Source of the DNA: Rhizobium sp. L43
GTDB taxonomy: Bacteria; Pseudomonadota; Alphaproteobacteria; Rhizobiales; Rhizobiaceae
DNA length: 64,000 nucleotides
Assembly (NCBI RefSeq): GCF_002531725.1
Contig: NZ_NWSQ01000019.1
Span: 93,135-157,134, forward strand
Direction: 5' to 3'
The position numbers were made by a program, and so were the translations under genes. The notes beneath the pieces are model-generated. The model was not told the DNA's origin. It saw nothing but the letters and a program-made list of their open reading frames with translations, and did no database searches. Shown here in pieces: positions 1-8,198 of this stretch; the stretch's first letter is position 1, and every line of letters starts with the position of its first letter.

Positions 1-480
1 GCGTTCGGGTCGGAAGAAGAGCCCTTGATGAAGACGTAGTTGCCTTCCGGCTTGGCCTTGAAGACGCCCTCGGCCTGAAGACGGCCGACTTCCTTGTTGT
101 CGAAGGTGATGTAGAAGGCGGCTGGATTTTCGATCAGGCGGTCGTAACCGACAACCGGGATGCCTTCGGCAGCGGCCTTTTCGATCGCCGGGCCGATGGC
201 GTCGGAATCCTGGGCGAGAATGATCAGTGCGTTGGCGCCCTGCGAGATCAGCGATTCGACGTCGGTGAGCTGCTTGGCGGCCGAGGACTGCGCGTCAGCG
301 GAAATATACTTGGCGCCCTTGGCTTCGAGAGCCTTCTTGATGGCGGCTTCGTCGGTCTTCCAGCGTTCTTCCTGGAAGTTCGACCAGGAAACGCCGACGA
401 CGAGATCGGCAGCCATGGCGGCGGTATGAACGGAAACGAGGATGGCAGCGCCGGCCATCAATTTCAAAATAGACTTCATA
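1..480 (-). CDS. xylF: Sugar ABC transporter substrate-binding protein, XylF type (3' part outside window)
   Basis: Periplasmic binding protein of a CUT2-type sugar ABC transporter, probably for D-xylose. Only the first 160 residues are present, because the gene runs off the left edge of the window. The N-terminus is a signal peptide (MKSILKLMAGAAILVS, with an AMAA cleavage region). The mature part has the XylF pattern: an ERW element near the start, SQGANALIILAQD, and AAEGIPVVGYDRLI followed by FYITFDNKEVGRLQAEG. It is transcribed away from the ROK regulator at 706, with a 225-base divergent promoter region carrying a perfect palindrome. The xylose assignment comes from resemblance to XylF; a related pentose or hexose is possible. 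Confidence 0.85.
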
Positions 481-705
481 ATGTCCTCCCGAGTGAGTAG
501 CGACCGGCCCAGCCCATGCTTCCTCCGGCCACCGCGTAAAGCTGTCGAGGAAAGTTCGGATTATTTTCTCGACAGTCGAGAAATTTGATGTCAGAGATTT
601 TTTCAGCTGTCAACACTGGACTGCCGGCTTAATTTCCTTGCGCAGCAGCGGCCGGAGATGCAGTGGAAAGCAGGAGTGAAGTAGCGGGAGGAGAGGGCGG
701 CATTC
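481..705. promoter_or_regulatory. Divergent xylF/ROK promoter region with palindromic operator candidate
   Basis: The gap between the divergent binding-protein and ROK genes contains the perfect inverted repeat TTTCTCGAC-A-GTCGAGAAA at 565-583. A related half site, GTCGAGGAAA, lies at 544-553. A 19-base palindrome between a sugar transporter and a ROK regulator is the expected form of the regulator's own operator. No clear -35/-10 pair was assigned. Confidence 0.6.
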
Positions 706-1929
706 ATGCTGACCAAGTCGAGCACGGAGCTGGTCCGGCAGAGAAACAGCGTGCTCGTGCTGTCCGTGCTGCGCCGCCACGGTCAGCTGGCGCATACCGA
801 GATATCGGATTTCACCGGCCTTTCCTCGGCCACCATTTCGGCGATCACCACCGAGCTGGAAAAAGCCCAGATCATCGAAAAATCCGAGCAGCAGGCGGCC
901 AGCGGCCGCGGCCGGCCGCGTGTGCTTCTGCGCCAGCGGCGCGATTGCGGCTATCTCATCGTCGTCATCATCTCTTCGGATGCCGTGCAATATTCGCTGG
1001 TGGATTATGCCGGCAAGCTGATCGACCGTTTCAGCGAGGAGCGCTCGCATGATCCGGCGGGCGCCGGCCGATTCGTAGAAGGGGTGCGCGCCGGTCTTTC
1101 ACGCATTCTCGATCGGTCGAAAATCAGCCAGGAAAAAGTGCTGCTGATCTCGATCAGCAGCAAGGGGCTGGTCAATTCCACCGAACCGGTGCTCCTCTGG
1201 TCGCCGATCTTCGGCAGCGATCAGATCGATTTCGAATCGGCGCTGCGGCCGGAATGGCAGGCCAAGGTCATCCTCGATAACGAGACGCTGCTGGTCGCCG
1301 CCGCCCTCGGCGCGCGCGAGGAGATCGTCAAGGGCGCCGATTTCCGCTCGCTCGCCGCCCTCTCGCTCGGCCACAGCATCGGCCTCGGCATCGTCCGGCG
1401 CGGCAATCAGACCGGCCAGGAGATCTCGGCCCCGAATTTCGGCCACATGCTGCACATGGCGGGTGGCGGCCTCTGCCGCTGCGGCACGCGCGGCTGCATC
1501 GAGGCCTATGCCGGCTTCTATGCCATCCTGCGCAGCGCCTTCGAAGTGCCGCTCGATACCATCCCCGCCAAATTCGTGCCGGTCGCCGAACTCGACAAGA
1601 TCGCTGCCCGCGCCCGCCAGGGCCACCGCACCTCCGCCTTCGCCTTCCGCCAGGCCGGCCTTGCCCTCGGCAACGGCCTGTCGCGCATGCTGAGCCTCAC
1701 CGAACGCATGCCCATCGCCATCACCGGCCCCGGCACCCGCTATTACGACCTGCTGCGCCAGGGCATCGAAGAAGGTCTCGGCCAGTCGCATATCGTCCGC
1801 ATGGAAGGCATGCCGGAGATCCGCGTCGTCGCCGACGAACCGATCCTGGTGTTCGAAGGCCATCTGAACCGGGCGCTGTCGGTGATCGACCAGGATATCG
1901 TGATCTCTGGGGGGCAGGGTGCGGAATGA
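706..1929 (+). CDS. ROK family transcriptional regulator (XylR-like repressor)
   Basis: A 407-residue ROK (Repressor, ORF, Kinase) protein. Residues about 12-70 form a winged helix-turn-helix (HGQLAHTEISDFTGLSSATISAITTELE). The remainder is the actin-fold ROK domain, with the zinc motif GHM at 246-248 and cysteines at 257, 259 and 264 (CRCGTRGC). A GGGAGGAGAGG ribosome-binding site precedes the ATG. It is divergent from the xylF-type gene, and the palindrome at 565-583 is the probable binding site. By analogy with XylR and NagC it should repress the transporter until sugar binds. The inducer is inferred, not seen. Confidence 0.85.
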   Translation: MLTKSSTELVRQRNSVLVLSVLRRHGQLAHTEISDFTGLSSATISAITTELEKAQIIEKSEQQAASGRGRPRVLLRQRRDCGYLIVVIISSDAVQYSLVDYAGKLIDRFSEERSHDPAGAGRFVEGVRAGLSRILDRSKISQEKVLLISISSKGLVNSTEPVLLWSPIFGSDQIDFESALRPEWQAKVILDNETLLVAAALGAREEIVKGADFRSLAALSLGHSIGLGIVRRGNQTGQEISAPNFGHMLHMAGGGLCRCGTRGCIEAYAGFYAILRSAFEVPLDTIPAKFVPVAELDKIAARARQGHRTSAFAFRQAGLALGNGLSRMLSLTERMPIAITGPGTRYYDLLRQGIEEGLGQSHIVRMEGMPEIRVVADEPILVFEGHLNRALSVIDQDIVISGGQGAE

Positions 1930-1949
1930 GGACGCATCTCCTCTTGCTC

Positions 1950-2107
1950 CTCATTCCCTTCCTCGGGCTTTGCCCGAGGGACGTCACAGGAATCCAGTGC
2001 GCCCAAGTCCTTGGGCGCGAGAGACTCTCTTCAAGGCCCCATGGATTTATTCACCGCGCCGACGCGCGGTGGCTGGATTCCTGTGACGAGCACAGGAATG
2101 AGGGCGG
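1950..2107. repeat. Palindromic intergenic repeat, two units head to head
   Basis: The right unit carries the hairpin ATTCCTGTG-acgag-CACAGGAAT (2077-2099), preceded by CTGG and a GC-rich palindrome (about 2053-2069). The left unit is a diverged inverted copy: CTCATTCC at 1950, GTCACAGGAATCCAG at 1983-1997, then a GCGCCCAA/TTGGGCGC hairpin at 1999-2018. Another hairpin, CCTCGGGC-ttt-GCCCGAGG (1961-1979), may help end ROK transcription. The same unit occurs twice at 58182-58400 in the opposite relative arrangement, so this is a dispersed repeat family. Confidence 0.75.
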
Positions 2108-2183
2108 GAGAGGTCGTGGCTCGACCGCGGTCGGTGCCGGCAGGCGGATGAGGGGCTGGTCTCGGCGCTTAGTCATCAAACGC

Positions 2184-2207
2184 AAAACGGCCGGGCAATG
2201 CCCGGCC
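2184..2207 (-). terminator. Rho-independent terminator of idhA
   Basis: Read on the minus strand after the idhA stop, the hairpin GGCCGGGC-att-GCCCGGCC (2189-2207) is followed by GTTTTGCG. The stem has eight perfect GC-rich pairs with a short T run. Confidence 0.65.
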
Positions 2208-2241
2208 ATCTCATGCACGACTTCCGATCGGGAGAGGACCG

Positions 2242-3234
2242 TCAGCCGATCTTGATCAGCTTGCCTTCTTTGACCGACTGCACCGCGGCGTCGGCAAGCG
2301 CCAGTGCTGCCAGGCCATCGGCGCCGGAGGGGGAGATCTTCGTGCCCTTTTCGATCGCAGCGATGAAGGCGGCGATTTCGTTGGCATAGGCTTCGGTGTA
2401 GCGGGTCATGAAGAAATCATGCAGCGGCGGGCGGGTGTAGCCGTCGCCGTTTGCCACTTCGATCGAGACCGGGCGCTGGTTTTCGGCGGCGGCCATACCC
2501 TTGGCGCCATGCACCTCGATGCGCTGGTCGTAGCCATAGGTGGCGCGGCGGGAGTTGGAAATGACGGCCTGCTTGCCGGATTTGGTCTGCAGGATCACCG
2601 AGACGCTGTCATAGTCGCCGGCTTCGCCGATCGCCTTGTCGACCAGGACGGCGGCGGTCGCCAGCACCGAGACCGGCTCCTCGCCGAGCAGGAAGCGGGC
2701 CATGTCGAAATCGTGGATGGTCATGTCGCGGAAGATGCCGCCCGAGCGCTTGATATAGTCGACCGGCGGAGCGCCGGGGTCGCGCGAGGTGATCGTCACC
2801 ATTTCGACATCGCCGATCTTGCCGTCGTCGATGACCTTGCGCACCGCCATGAAATGCGGGTCGAAGCGGCGGTTGAAGCCGACCATCAGCTTGGCGCCGG
2901 TCTCTTCCACCACCTTGATGCAGGCCTTGACGCGGGCGACGTCGAGATCGATCGGCTTTTCGCAGAAGATCGCCTTGCCGGCGCGGGCGAAGCGCTCGAT
3001 CAGGTCGGCATGGGTGTCGGTCGGCGTGCAGATGACGACGGCGTCGATATCCCCAGCGGCCTCGATCGCCTCGATGGTGCGGACCTCGCAGCCATAGGCC
3101 GAAGCGATGGCTTCTGCCGCCTGCGGAAAGGCGTCCGCGACCGCAACCAGCGTCGCATTGGCGTCGCCGCTGACGGCCTTGGCGTGAACCTTGCCGATGC
3201 GGCCGGCGCCAAGAAGACCAAATCTTACAGTCAT
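2242..3234 (-). CDS. idhA: Inositol 2-dehydrogenase
   Basis: NAD-dependent oxidoreductase of the Gfo/Idh/MocA family, 330 residues, converting myo-inositol to 2-keto-myo-inositol as the first step of inositol catabolism. It begins with the Rossmann motif GLLGAGRIGKVHAKA and carries the family EKP motif (GKAIFCEKPIDLD) and the GGIFRDMTIHDFDMARFLLG active-site segment. It closely matches my recollection of the rhizobial IdhA sequence. The frame stays open upstream, but the ATG at 3234 has a GGGAGG site five to six bases before it and starts exactly at the Rossmann strand. The rest of the inositol pathway is not in the window. Confidence 0.93.
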   Translation of the reverse strand: MTVRFGLLGAGRIGKVHAKAVSGDANATLVAVADAFPQAAEAIASAYGCEVRTIEAIEAAGDIDAVVICTPTDTHADLIERFARAGKAIFCEKPIDLDVARVKACIKVVEETGAKLMVGFNRRFDPHFMAVRKVIDDGKIGDVEMVTITSRDPGAPPVDYIKRSGGIFRDMTIHDFDMARFLLGEEPVSVLATAAVLVDKAIGEAGDYDSVSVILQTKSGKQAVISNSRRATYGYDQRIEVHGAKGMAAAENQRPVSIEVANGDGYTRPPLHDFFMTRYTEAYANEIAAFIAAIEKGTKISPSGADGLAALALADAAVQSVKEGKLIKIG

Positions 3235-3410
3235 TTCAACCTCCCTTGAATTCGGAACAAATAAACCGAATTGCCAAAAATCTGGAATTTTCATTCCATC
3301 TTCCATGCGCGGCGTCAAGCCCGCGGCTCTTTCACATTTGCAAGATTCGAACTAAAGAGCAGTGCGACACATGCAACGAGCAGTGCGACATATCCGACCG
3401 CGGAGCAAAG

Positions 3411-3689
3411 ATGCAACTGATCGATCCCAACCATCCGGCATACCGGCGCCTCTGGGTGCGGATTGCCATCGTTGCCGTCTGCTTCGGCTGGGCCGGGGTC
3501 GAACTTATCACCGGCGATCCGTTCTGGGCAGTGCTGGCGGGCGGCGCCGGCGCCTATTCCTTCTATATGCTGTTCTGGACCTTCAAGCCGCAGGTCGTCG
3601 AGCCGGCAGCCGAGCCTGTCGCCGAGGAAGATGCGGACACCGAGGAGACATCCGCGGAAAAACCGTCGAAGGACGGGCAGGCGGAATAA
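3411..3689 (+). CDS. Small membrane protein of unknown function
   Basis: A 92-residue protein with two predicted membrane helices (about residues 14-30 and 38-57) and an acidic, Glu/Ala-rich C-terminal tail. It resembles small DUF3329-like rhizobial membrane proteins, but I am not certain of the family. The ATG at 3411 has GGAG six bases upstream. The frame is open further upstream, but that part reads as unstructured sequence rich in Cys and Lys over the idhA promoter. The stop codon directly abuts the stop of the convergent gene at 3690. Function unknown. Confidence 0.6.
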   Translation: MQLIDPNHPAYRRLWVRIAIVAVCFGWAGVELITGDPFWAVLAGGAGAYSFYMLFWTFKPQVVEPAAEPVAEEDADTEETSAEKPSKDGQAE

Positions 3690-4160
3690 TCAGCGGGCGA
3701 TTCGCCGCAGCGCCTCGTCGATCAGCAGATTGGCCAGCATCATGCGCTTCGTCGCATTGTCGCGAAAGGGCAGGGCGATGCCGTCGGGGTGATTGGCGCG
3801 GGCGAAGGCGCGGCGCTTCTCACCGAGCGTCAGCGGCGTATCGGCAGCCGAGATCGCCAGTTCGGCGGCAACCTCCTGCGGTGCCGTGCGGGTGAGATGG
3901 TCGGGCATCACGGGCTCGGGTGGCGGCAGAGGCGTCGGTTTGTCCACGAGCCCGGCGGCGGCCTCCTGTTCCAGATTGTCGAAATAGGCCTGGCCGACGC
4001 GTTGCGAGGCGGCCGAGACACCCTCCAACACATCGAAGGCAAGCCCGGTGCCGAGGCCGCAGATGCGATGGGCGGCCGGCGCCTCGGTGTCTTCTTCCGT
4101 CTCGTCCTCCGCCTTCAGCCGCTCGAGGACTGATTGAAATACCGACTGTCCGAACAGCAT
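3690..4160 (-). CDS. Conserved hypothetical protein with J-domain-like C-terminus
   Basis: A 156-residue protein not recognised by name. An acidic stretch lies at about 18-30 and a Pro-rich linker at 73-86. The C-terminus has the helix-HPD-helix layout of a partial J domain: KRRAFARANHPDG with HPD at 124-126, then a helix through ANLLIDEALRRI. A J-like protein that recruits DnaK is one possibility. I chose the ATG at 4160 because AGGAAGG lies just upstream; an ATG eight codons earlier has no ribosome-binding site. Stop-to-stop contact with the small membrane gene leaves no space for a terminator. Confidence 0.55.
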   Translation of the reverse strand: MLFGQSVFQSVLERLKAEDETEEDTEAPAAHRICGLGTGLAFDVLEGVSAASQRVGQAYFDNLEQEAAAGLVDKPTPLPPPEPVMPDHLTRTAPQEVAAELAISAADTPLTLGEKRRAFARANHPDGIALPFRDNATKRMMLANLLIDEALRRIAR

Positions 4161-4219
4161 CCGCCTTCCTTTCGAAGGGTGCATTAAAGGAGAGCAAGAT
4201 GGCGCCGGGCTTGCGGCGG

Positions 4220-5227
4220 TCAGCCCCCTTGCTTCAGGCTTTCCTCGATGATGATGTCGTAGAGCAGCCGGGCGCTCGGCGGCAGTGCCCGTTCTTTCAC
4301 CGAAATCAGGCTGTAGGGCTTGACGTTGATGTCGAAATCGATCGGCAGCATGCGCACGTCGGAGGCCTTGGCGTTCTGGCTGGACAGGAATTGGGCGACG
4401 TCGGTCGCAACCGGGGCGATCGCATCGGTTTCGCAGACGATGGCGCAGGTCAAAAGCAGCGAGGAGGTGTTGACGATATTCTCCGGCAGCGCCACGCCGT
4501 GCGACAGAAAGATGTCCTCGATCGTGCGGCGCAGCAGCGTGCCCGGCGGCTGGAACACCCAGTCGTAATCCCTGATGTCGGAAAGGCTGCTGGTCTTCTT
4601 CTTTTTCAAGAGCGGATGGCGGTTGCGCACGATCAGGCAGGCCCGCTCGATGCCGATCTCCTTCACCTCGAACAGGCGCGGGTTGAGATCGTCGGGAATG
4701 CGGCTGATGATGAAGTCGTGGCGGGCGGCGAGCAGCTCGCGGGCGAGCACATTGCTCGTCTCCACCTGGATGTTGATCTCGATGCCGGGATAGGCTTTGC
4801 GCACCCTGTTGATCGCCGGCACGACGAGGCTCATGGCCGGCGCCGTCACCGCGCCGATGAAGACCGGGCCGCCCTTGCCGCTTTTCAATTCGCCGATCTC
4901 GCGGCTCGCCTCGCGCAGTTCCAGCAGGATCTTCCGGGCGCGTCTCGCAAGGGCCGCCCCGAAGGTCGTCAGCACCACGCCGCGGGCGACGCGCTCATAG
5001 AGCGGCGTCTTGGTGATCGATTCCATTTCGGACAGCATGCGTGATGCGGCCGGCTGCGAAATGTTCAGGACTTCCGCAGCTGCGGAAATCTGTCCACTAT
5101 CTTCGATTGCGACGATCATCCGCAGGTGATTCAGCTTAAGTCCTGCACGTAAAAGGCTGTCATCACCGAAATTATCGCTGGCGATATCGACGTGATCCAT
5201 CGAAATGGGCTCGGAAACAATCGTCAT
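4220..5227 (-). CDS. gbpR: LysR-type regulator GbpR (galactose-binding protein regulator)
   Basis: LysR-family activator, 335 residues. The N-terminal winged helix-turn-helix is clear (LNHLRMIVAIEDSGQISAAA, then LNISQPAASRMLSEME), followed by the effector-binding domain. It sits immediately upstream of and divergent from chvE, the arrangement known for Agrobacterium gbpR-chvE, where GbpR activates chvE in response to arabinose, galactose or fucose. The start at 5227 is preceded by GGGGAGG; a TTG ten codons upstream is the alternative. The roughly 40-residue extension before the helix-turn-helix is longer than in most LysR proteins, so the true start could be further in. Confidence 0.88.
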   Translation of the reverse strand: MTIVSEPISMDHVDIASDNFGDDSLLRAGLKLNHLRMIVAIEDSGQISAAAEVLNISQPAASRMLSEMESITKTPLYERVARGVVLTTFGAALARRARKILLELREASREIGELKSGKGGPVFIGAVTAPAMSLVVPAINRVRKAYPGIEINIQVETSNVLARELLAARHDFIISRIPDDLNPRLFEVKEIGIERACLIVRNRHPLLKKKKTSSLSDIRDYDWVFQPPGTLLRRTIEDIFLSHGVALPENIVNTSSLLLTCAIVCETDAIAPVATDVAQFLSSQNAKASDVRMLPIDFDINVKPYSLISVKERALPPSARLLYDIIIEESLKQGG

Positions 5228-5498
5228 GGTTGCAGCCTCCCCACTGCGCTCCATCAAAAGTAATACTTTTTAACGATATACCAAAATTGTTATGCAGATT
5301 ACCAGTTATTCTATTTGACAGTTATAGGAATCCATACCAGTTTGCCGCCGTGTGCTGGTTGGCACTCAACACGTGTGAGATCGTGGAGGAGACCTACTTC
5401 GTTTCTCACCATCTGAAGTAACTATCCAATACGGAACCTGCCACAGTTTCGGGGCGGGCGATTTTTCGTCCGCTGCTCTATTAACAAGGGAGAGAGAA
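5228..5498. promoter_or_regulatory. Divergent gbpR-chvE control region
   Basis: A 271-base AT-richer gap expected to hold both promoters and the GbpR sites. Visible elements are a TTGACA hexamer at 5315-5320 (no convincing -10 at normal spacing), the eight-base palindrome ACACGTGT at 5369-5376, and a strong GGGAGAGAG ribosome-binding site just before chvE. I could not assign a definite LysR T-N11-A site. Confidence 0.5.
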
Positions 5499-6563
5499 AT
5501 GAAATCCATTATCTCATTGATGGCCGCGGCTGCCTTTGGCGTCGCATCGTTCGTTGCACCGGCTCTGGCCGCAGATAAGGGCACCGTCGGCATTGCCATG
5601 CCGACCAAGGCTTCTGCCCGCTGGATCGACGACGGCAACAACATCGTCAAGCAGCTCCAGGCTGCCGGTTACGGCACTGACCTGCAGTATGGCGACGACG
5701 ACATTCCGAACCAGCTTTCGCAGATCGAAAACATGGTCACGAAGGGCGTCAAGGTTCTCGTCATCGCTTCGATCGACGGCACCACGCTTTCCGACGTTCT
5801 CCAGAAGGCACACGACGCCGGCATCAAGGTCATCGCTTATGACCGTCTGATCCGCGATTCGGGCAACGTCGACTACTACGCAACCTTCGACAACTTCCAG
5901 GTCGGCGTTCTGCAGGCCGGCTCCATCGTTGACGGCCTCGGCCTCAAGGATGGCAAGGGCCCGTTCAACATCGAACTGTTCGGCGGTTCGCCGGACGACA
6001 ACAACGCCTTCTTCTTCTATGATGGCGCCATGTCCGTCCTGCAGCCCTACATCGACAGCGGCAAGCTCGTCGTGAAGTCCGGCCAGACCGGTATGGACAA
6101 GGTCGGCACGCTGCGTTGGGATCCGGCAACGGCCCAGGCCCGCATGGACAACCTGCTCTCGGCCAACTACACCGACGCCAAGGTCGATGCCGTCCTGTCT
6201 CCCTATGACGGTCTGTCGATCGGTATCATCTCCTCGCTGAAGGGCGTTGGTTACGGTACGGCTGCCCAGCCGCTGCCGATCGTCACCGGTCAGGACGCTG
6301 AAATCCCGTCGGTCAAGTCGATCATTGCTGGCGAACAGCATTCGACGATCTTCAAGGACACCCGCGAACTCGCCAAGGTCACCGTTGCCATGGTCGATGC
6401 CGTCATGTCCGGCAAGGAGCCCGAGGTCAACGACACCAAGACCTACGACAACGGCGTCAAGGTCGTTCCGTCCTATCTGCTGAAGCCGGTTGCCGTCGAC
6501 AAGACCAACTACAAGCAGATCCTGGTCGACAGCGGTTACTACACCGACGAGAAGCTGAAGTAA
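5499..6563 (+). CDS. chvE: ChvE periplasmic sugar-binding protein
   Basis: A 354-residue periplasmic aldose-binding protein for an ABC importer (CUT2 family). In Agrobacterium it also presents sugars to the VirA sensor. The signal peptide is MKSIISLMAAAAFGVASFVAPALA. The mature protein has the ChvE signatures KGTVGIAMPTKASARWIDDG, VLVIASIDGTTLSDVL, KVIAYDRLI and SPYDGLSIGIISSLKG. It is the first gene of the chvE-gguABC cluster; the hairpin at 6575-6604 separates it from gguA and probably keeps it expressed above the permease genes. Likely activated by GbpR. Confidence 0.95.
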   Translation: MKSIISLMAAAAFGVASFVAPALAADKGTVGIAMPTKASARWIDDGNNIVKQLQAAGYGTDLQYGDDDIPNQLSQIENMVTKGVKVLVIASIDGTTLSDVLQKAHDAGIKVIAYDRLIRDSGNVDYYATFDNFQVGVLQAGSIVDGLGLKDGKGPFNIELFGGSPDDNNAFFFYDGAMSVLQPYIDSGKLVVKSGQTGMDKVGTLRWDPATAQARMDNLLSANYTDAKVDAVLSPYDGLSIGIISSLKGVGYGTAAQPLPIVTGQDAEIPSVKSIIAGEQHSTIFKDTRELAKVTVAMVDAVMSGKEPEVNDTKTYDNGVKVVPSYLLKPVAVDKTNYKQILVDSGYYTDEKLK

Positions 6564-6574
6564 GTTGAGCAGGA

Positions 6575-6614
6575 GGCCGGGGCCCGCGCTTGCGGGTCCC
6601 GGCCTTCGATTTTA
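6575..6614 (+). terminator. Partial terminator/attenuator hairpin between chvE and gguA
   Basis: The 13-pair stem GGCCGGGGCCCGC-gctt-GCGGGTCCCGGCC (6575-6604) has one G-T wobble and is followed by TTCGATTTT. It lies between the binding-protein gene and the ATPase gene on the same strand, a usual place for attenuation or for stabilising the upstream transcript. Confidence 0.7.
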
Positions 6615-6659
6615 TGATGACCCGGCCATTTAACGGCTGGGGGCGCTGGAACTTTGACT

Positions 6660-8198
6660 ATGGACAACACCATCCTCGAAATGCGGAGCATCACCAAGAC
6701 GTTCCCGGGCGTCAAGGCGCTGGAGAACGTGAACCTCAAGGTTCGCAAGGGTGAAATTCACGCATTGGTCGGCGAAAACGGGGCCGGCAAATCGACCCTG
6801 ATGAAAGTCCTATCGGGCGTTTATCCCACCGGAAGTTATGACGGCGACATCGTCTATGAAGGCGAGACGCGCAACTTCAAGGCGCTGCGGGACTCCGAAG
6901 AAATCGGCATCGTCATCATCCACCAGGAACTGGCGCTCGTGCCGTTGCTGTCGATCGGCGAAAACATCTTCCTCGGCAACGAAAATGCCAAGAGCGGCGT
7001 CATCAGCTGGGACGAGACCTTCAACCGTACGAAGCAGCTGCTCAAGAAAGTCGGCCTGTCCGAATCTCCGAACACTTTGGTGACCGATATCGGCGTCGGC
7101 AAGCAGCAACTCGTCGAGATCGCCAAGGCGCTGTCGAAGAGCGTCAAGCTGCTCATCCTCGACGAGCCGACGGCCTCGCTCAACGAAAGCGATTCCGATG
7201 CGCTGCTCATGCTGCTGATGGAGTTCCGCAAGCAGGGCATCACCTCGATCATCATTTCCCATAAGCTGAACGAGATCCGCAAGGTCGCCGACCAGATCAC
7301 TGTCCTGCGCGACGGCATGACCGTCAAGACGCTCGACTGTCATGCCGACGAGATCAGCGAAGACATCATCATCCGCAACATGGTTGGCCGCGATCTCGAG
7401 GATCGTTATCCCCCGCGTTCGGTGCCGATCGGCGAAACCATTCTCGAAGTGAAGAACTGGAACGCCTATCACCAGCAGCACCGCGACCGTCAGGTCCTGC
7501 ACAATATCAACGTCACCGTCCGCAAGGGCGAAGTCGTCGGTATCGCCGGGCTGATGGGGGCAGGGCGCACCGAATTCGCCATGAGCCTGTTCGGCAAGGC
7601 CTATGGCCACAAGATCTCGGGCGAGGCGCTGATGCACGGCAAGCCGGTCGATGTCAGCACCGTGCGCAAGGCGATCGACGCCGGTCTCGCCTACGTCACC
7701 GAAGACCGCAAGCAACTCGGCCTCGTGCTCAACGACACCATCCTGCACAATACGACGCTCGTCAATTTGAAGGCGGTGTCGAATGCCTCGGTCATCGACA
7801 GCGTCAAGGAATCGCGGGTGGCGACCGATTATCGGTCGAAGCTGCGCATCCGTTCCTCCAGCATCTTCCAGGAGACGGTCAATCTGTCCGGCGGCAACCA
7901 GCAGAAGGTGGTGCTGTCGAAGTGGCTGTTTTCCAATCCCGATATTTTGATCCTCGACGAGCCGACGCGCGGCATCGACGTTGGCGCAAAATACGAAATC
8001 TATACTATCATCAACCAGCTTGCCGCCGATGGAAAGGGCGTTCTGATGATCTCGTCGGAAATGCCCGAACTGCTTGGCACGTGTGACCGCATCTACGTGA
8101 TGAACGAAGGACGCATCGTCGCGGAACTGCCGAAGGGAGAAGCAAGCCAGGAAACCATCATGCGCGCTATCATGCGCTCAGGGGAGAAGAAACAATGA
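6660..8198 (+). CDS. gguA: Sugar ABC transporter ATP-binding protein GguA
   Basis: Twin-ABC ATPase of a CUT2 sugar importer, 512 residues. The first cassette has Walker A GENGAGKST and Walker B LLILDEPTASL. The second has the degenerate Walker A region GIAGLMGAGRTEFAMSLFG typical of this family, signature LSGGNQQKVVLSKWL and Walker B ILILDEPTRGIDVG. It should power uptake of ChvE-bound sugars with GguB. A TTG two codons upstream is an alternative start, and neither has a strong ribosome-binding site. It overlaps gguB by four bases (ATGA), so the two are translationally coupled. Confidence 0.93.
   Translation: MDNTILEMRSITKTFPGVKALENVNLKVRKGEIHALVGENGAGKSTLMKVLSGVYPTGSYDGDIVYEGETRNFKALRDSEEIGIVIIHQELALVPLLSIGENIFLGNENAKSGVISWDETFNRTKQLLKKVGLSESPNTLVTDIGVGKQQLVEIAKALSKSVKLLILDEPTASLNESDSDALLMLLMEFRKQGITSIIISHKLNEIRKVADQITVLRDGMTVKTLDCHADEISEDIIIRNMVGRDLEDRYPPRSVPIGETILEVKNWNAYHQQHRDRQVLHNINVTVRKGEVVGIAGLMGAGRTEFAMSLFGKAYGHKISGEALMHGKPVDVSTVRKAIDAGLAYVTEDRKQLGLVLNDTILHNTTLVNLKAVSNASVIDSVKESRVATDYRSKLRIRSSSIFQETVNLSGGNQQKVVLSKWLFSNPDILILDEPTRGIDVGAKYEIYTIINQLAADGKGVLMISSEMPELLGTCDRIYVMNEGRIVAELPKGEASQETIMRAIMRSGEKKQ

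Noticed and set aside
1..480. Truncated pseudogene of a sugar-binding protein
   Set aside because: The reading frame is intact to the window edge; the truncation is only where the sequence stops.
5315..5343. Sigma-70 promoter for chvE at TTGACA
   Set aside because: No acceptable -10 hexamer at 16-18 bases; a GbpR-dependent promoter elsewhere in the gap is as likely.
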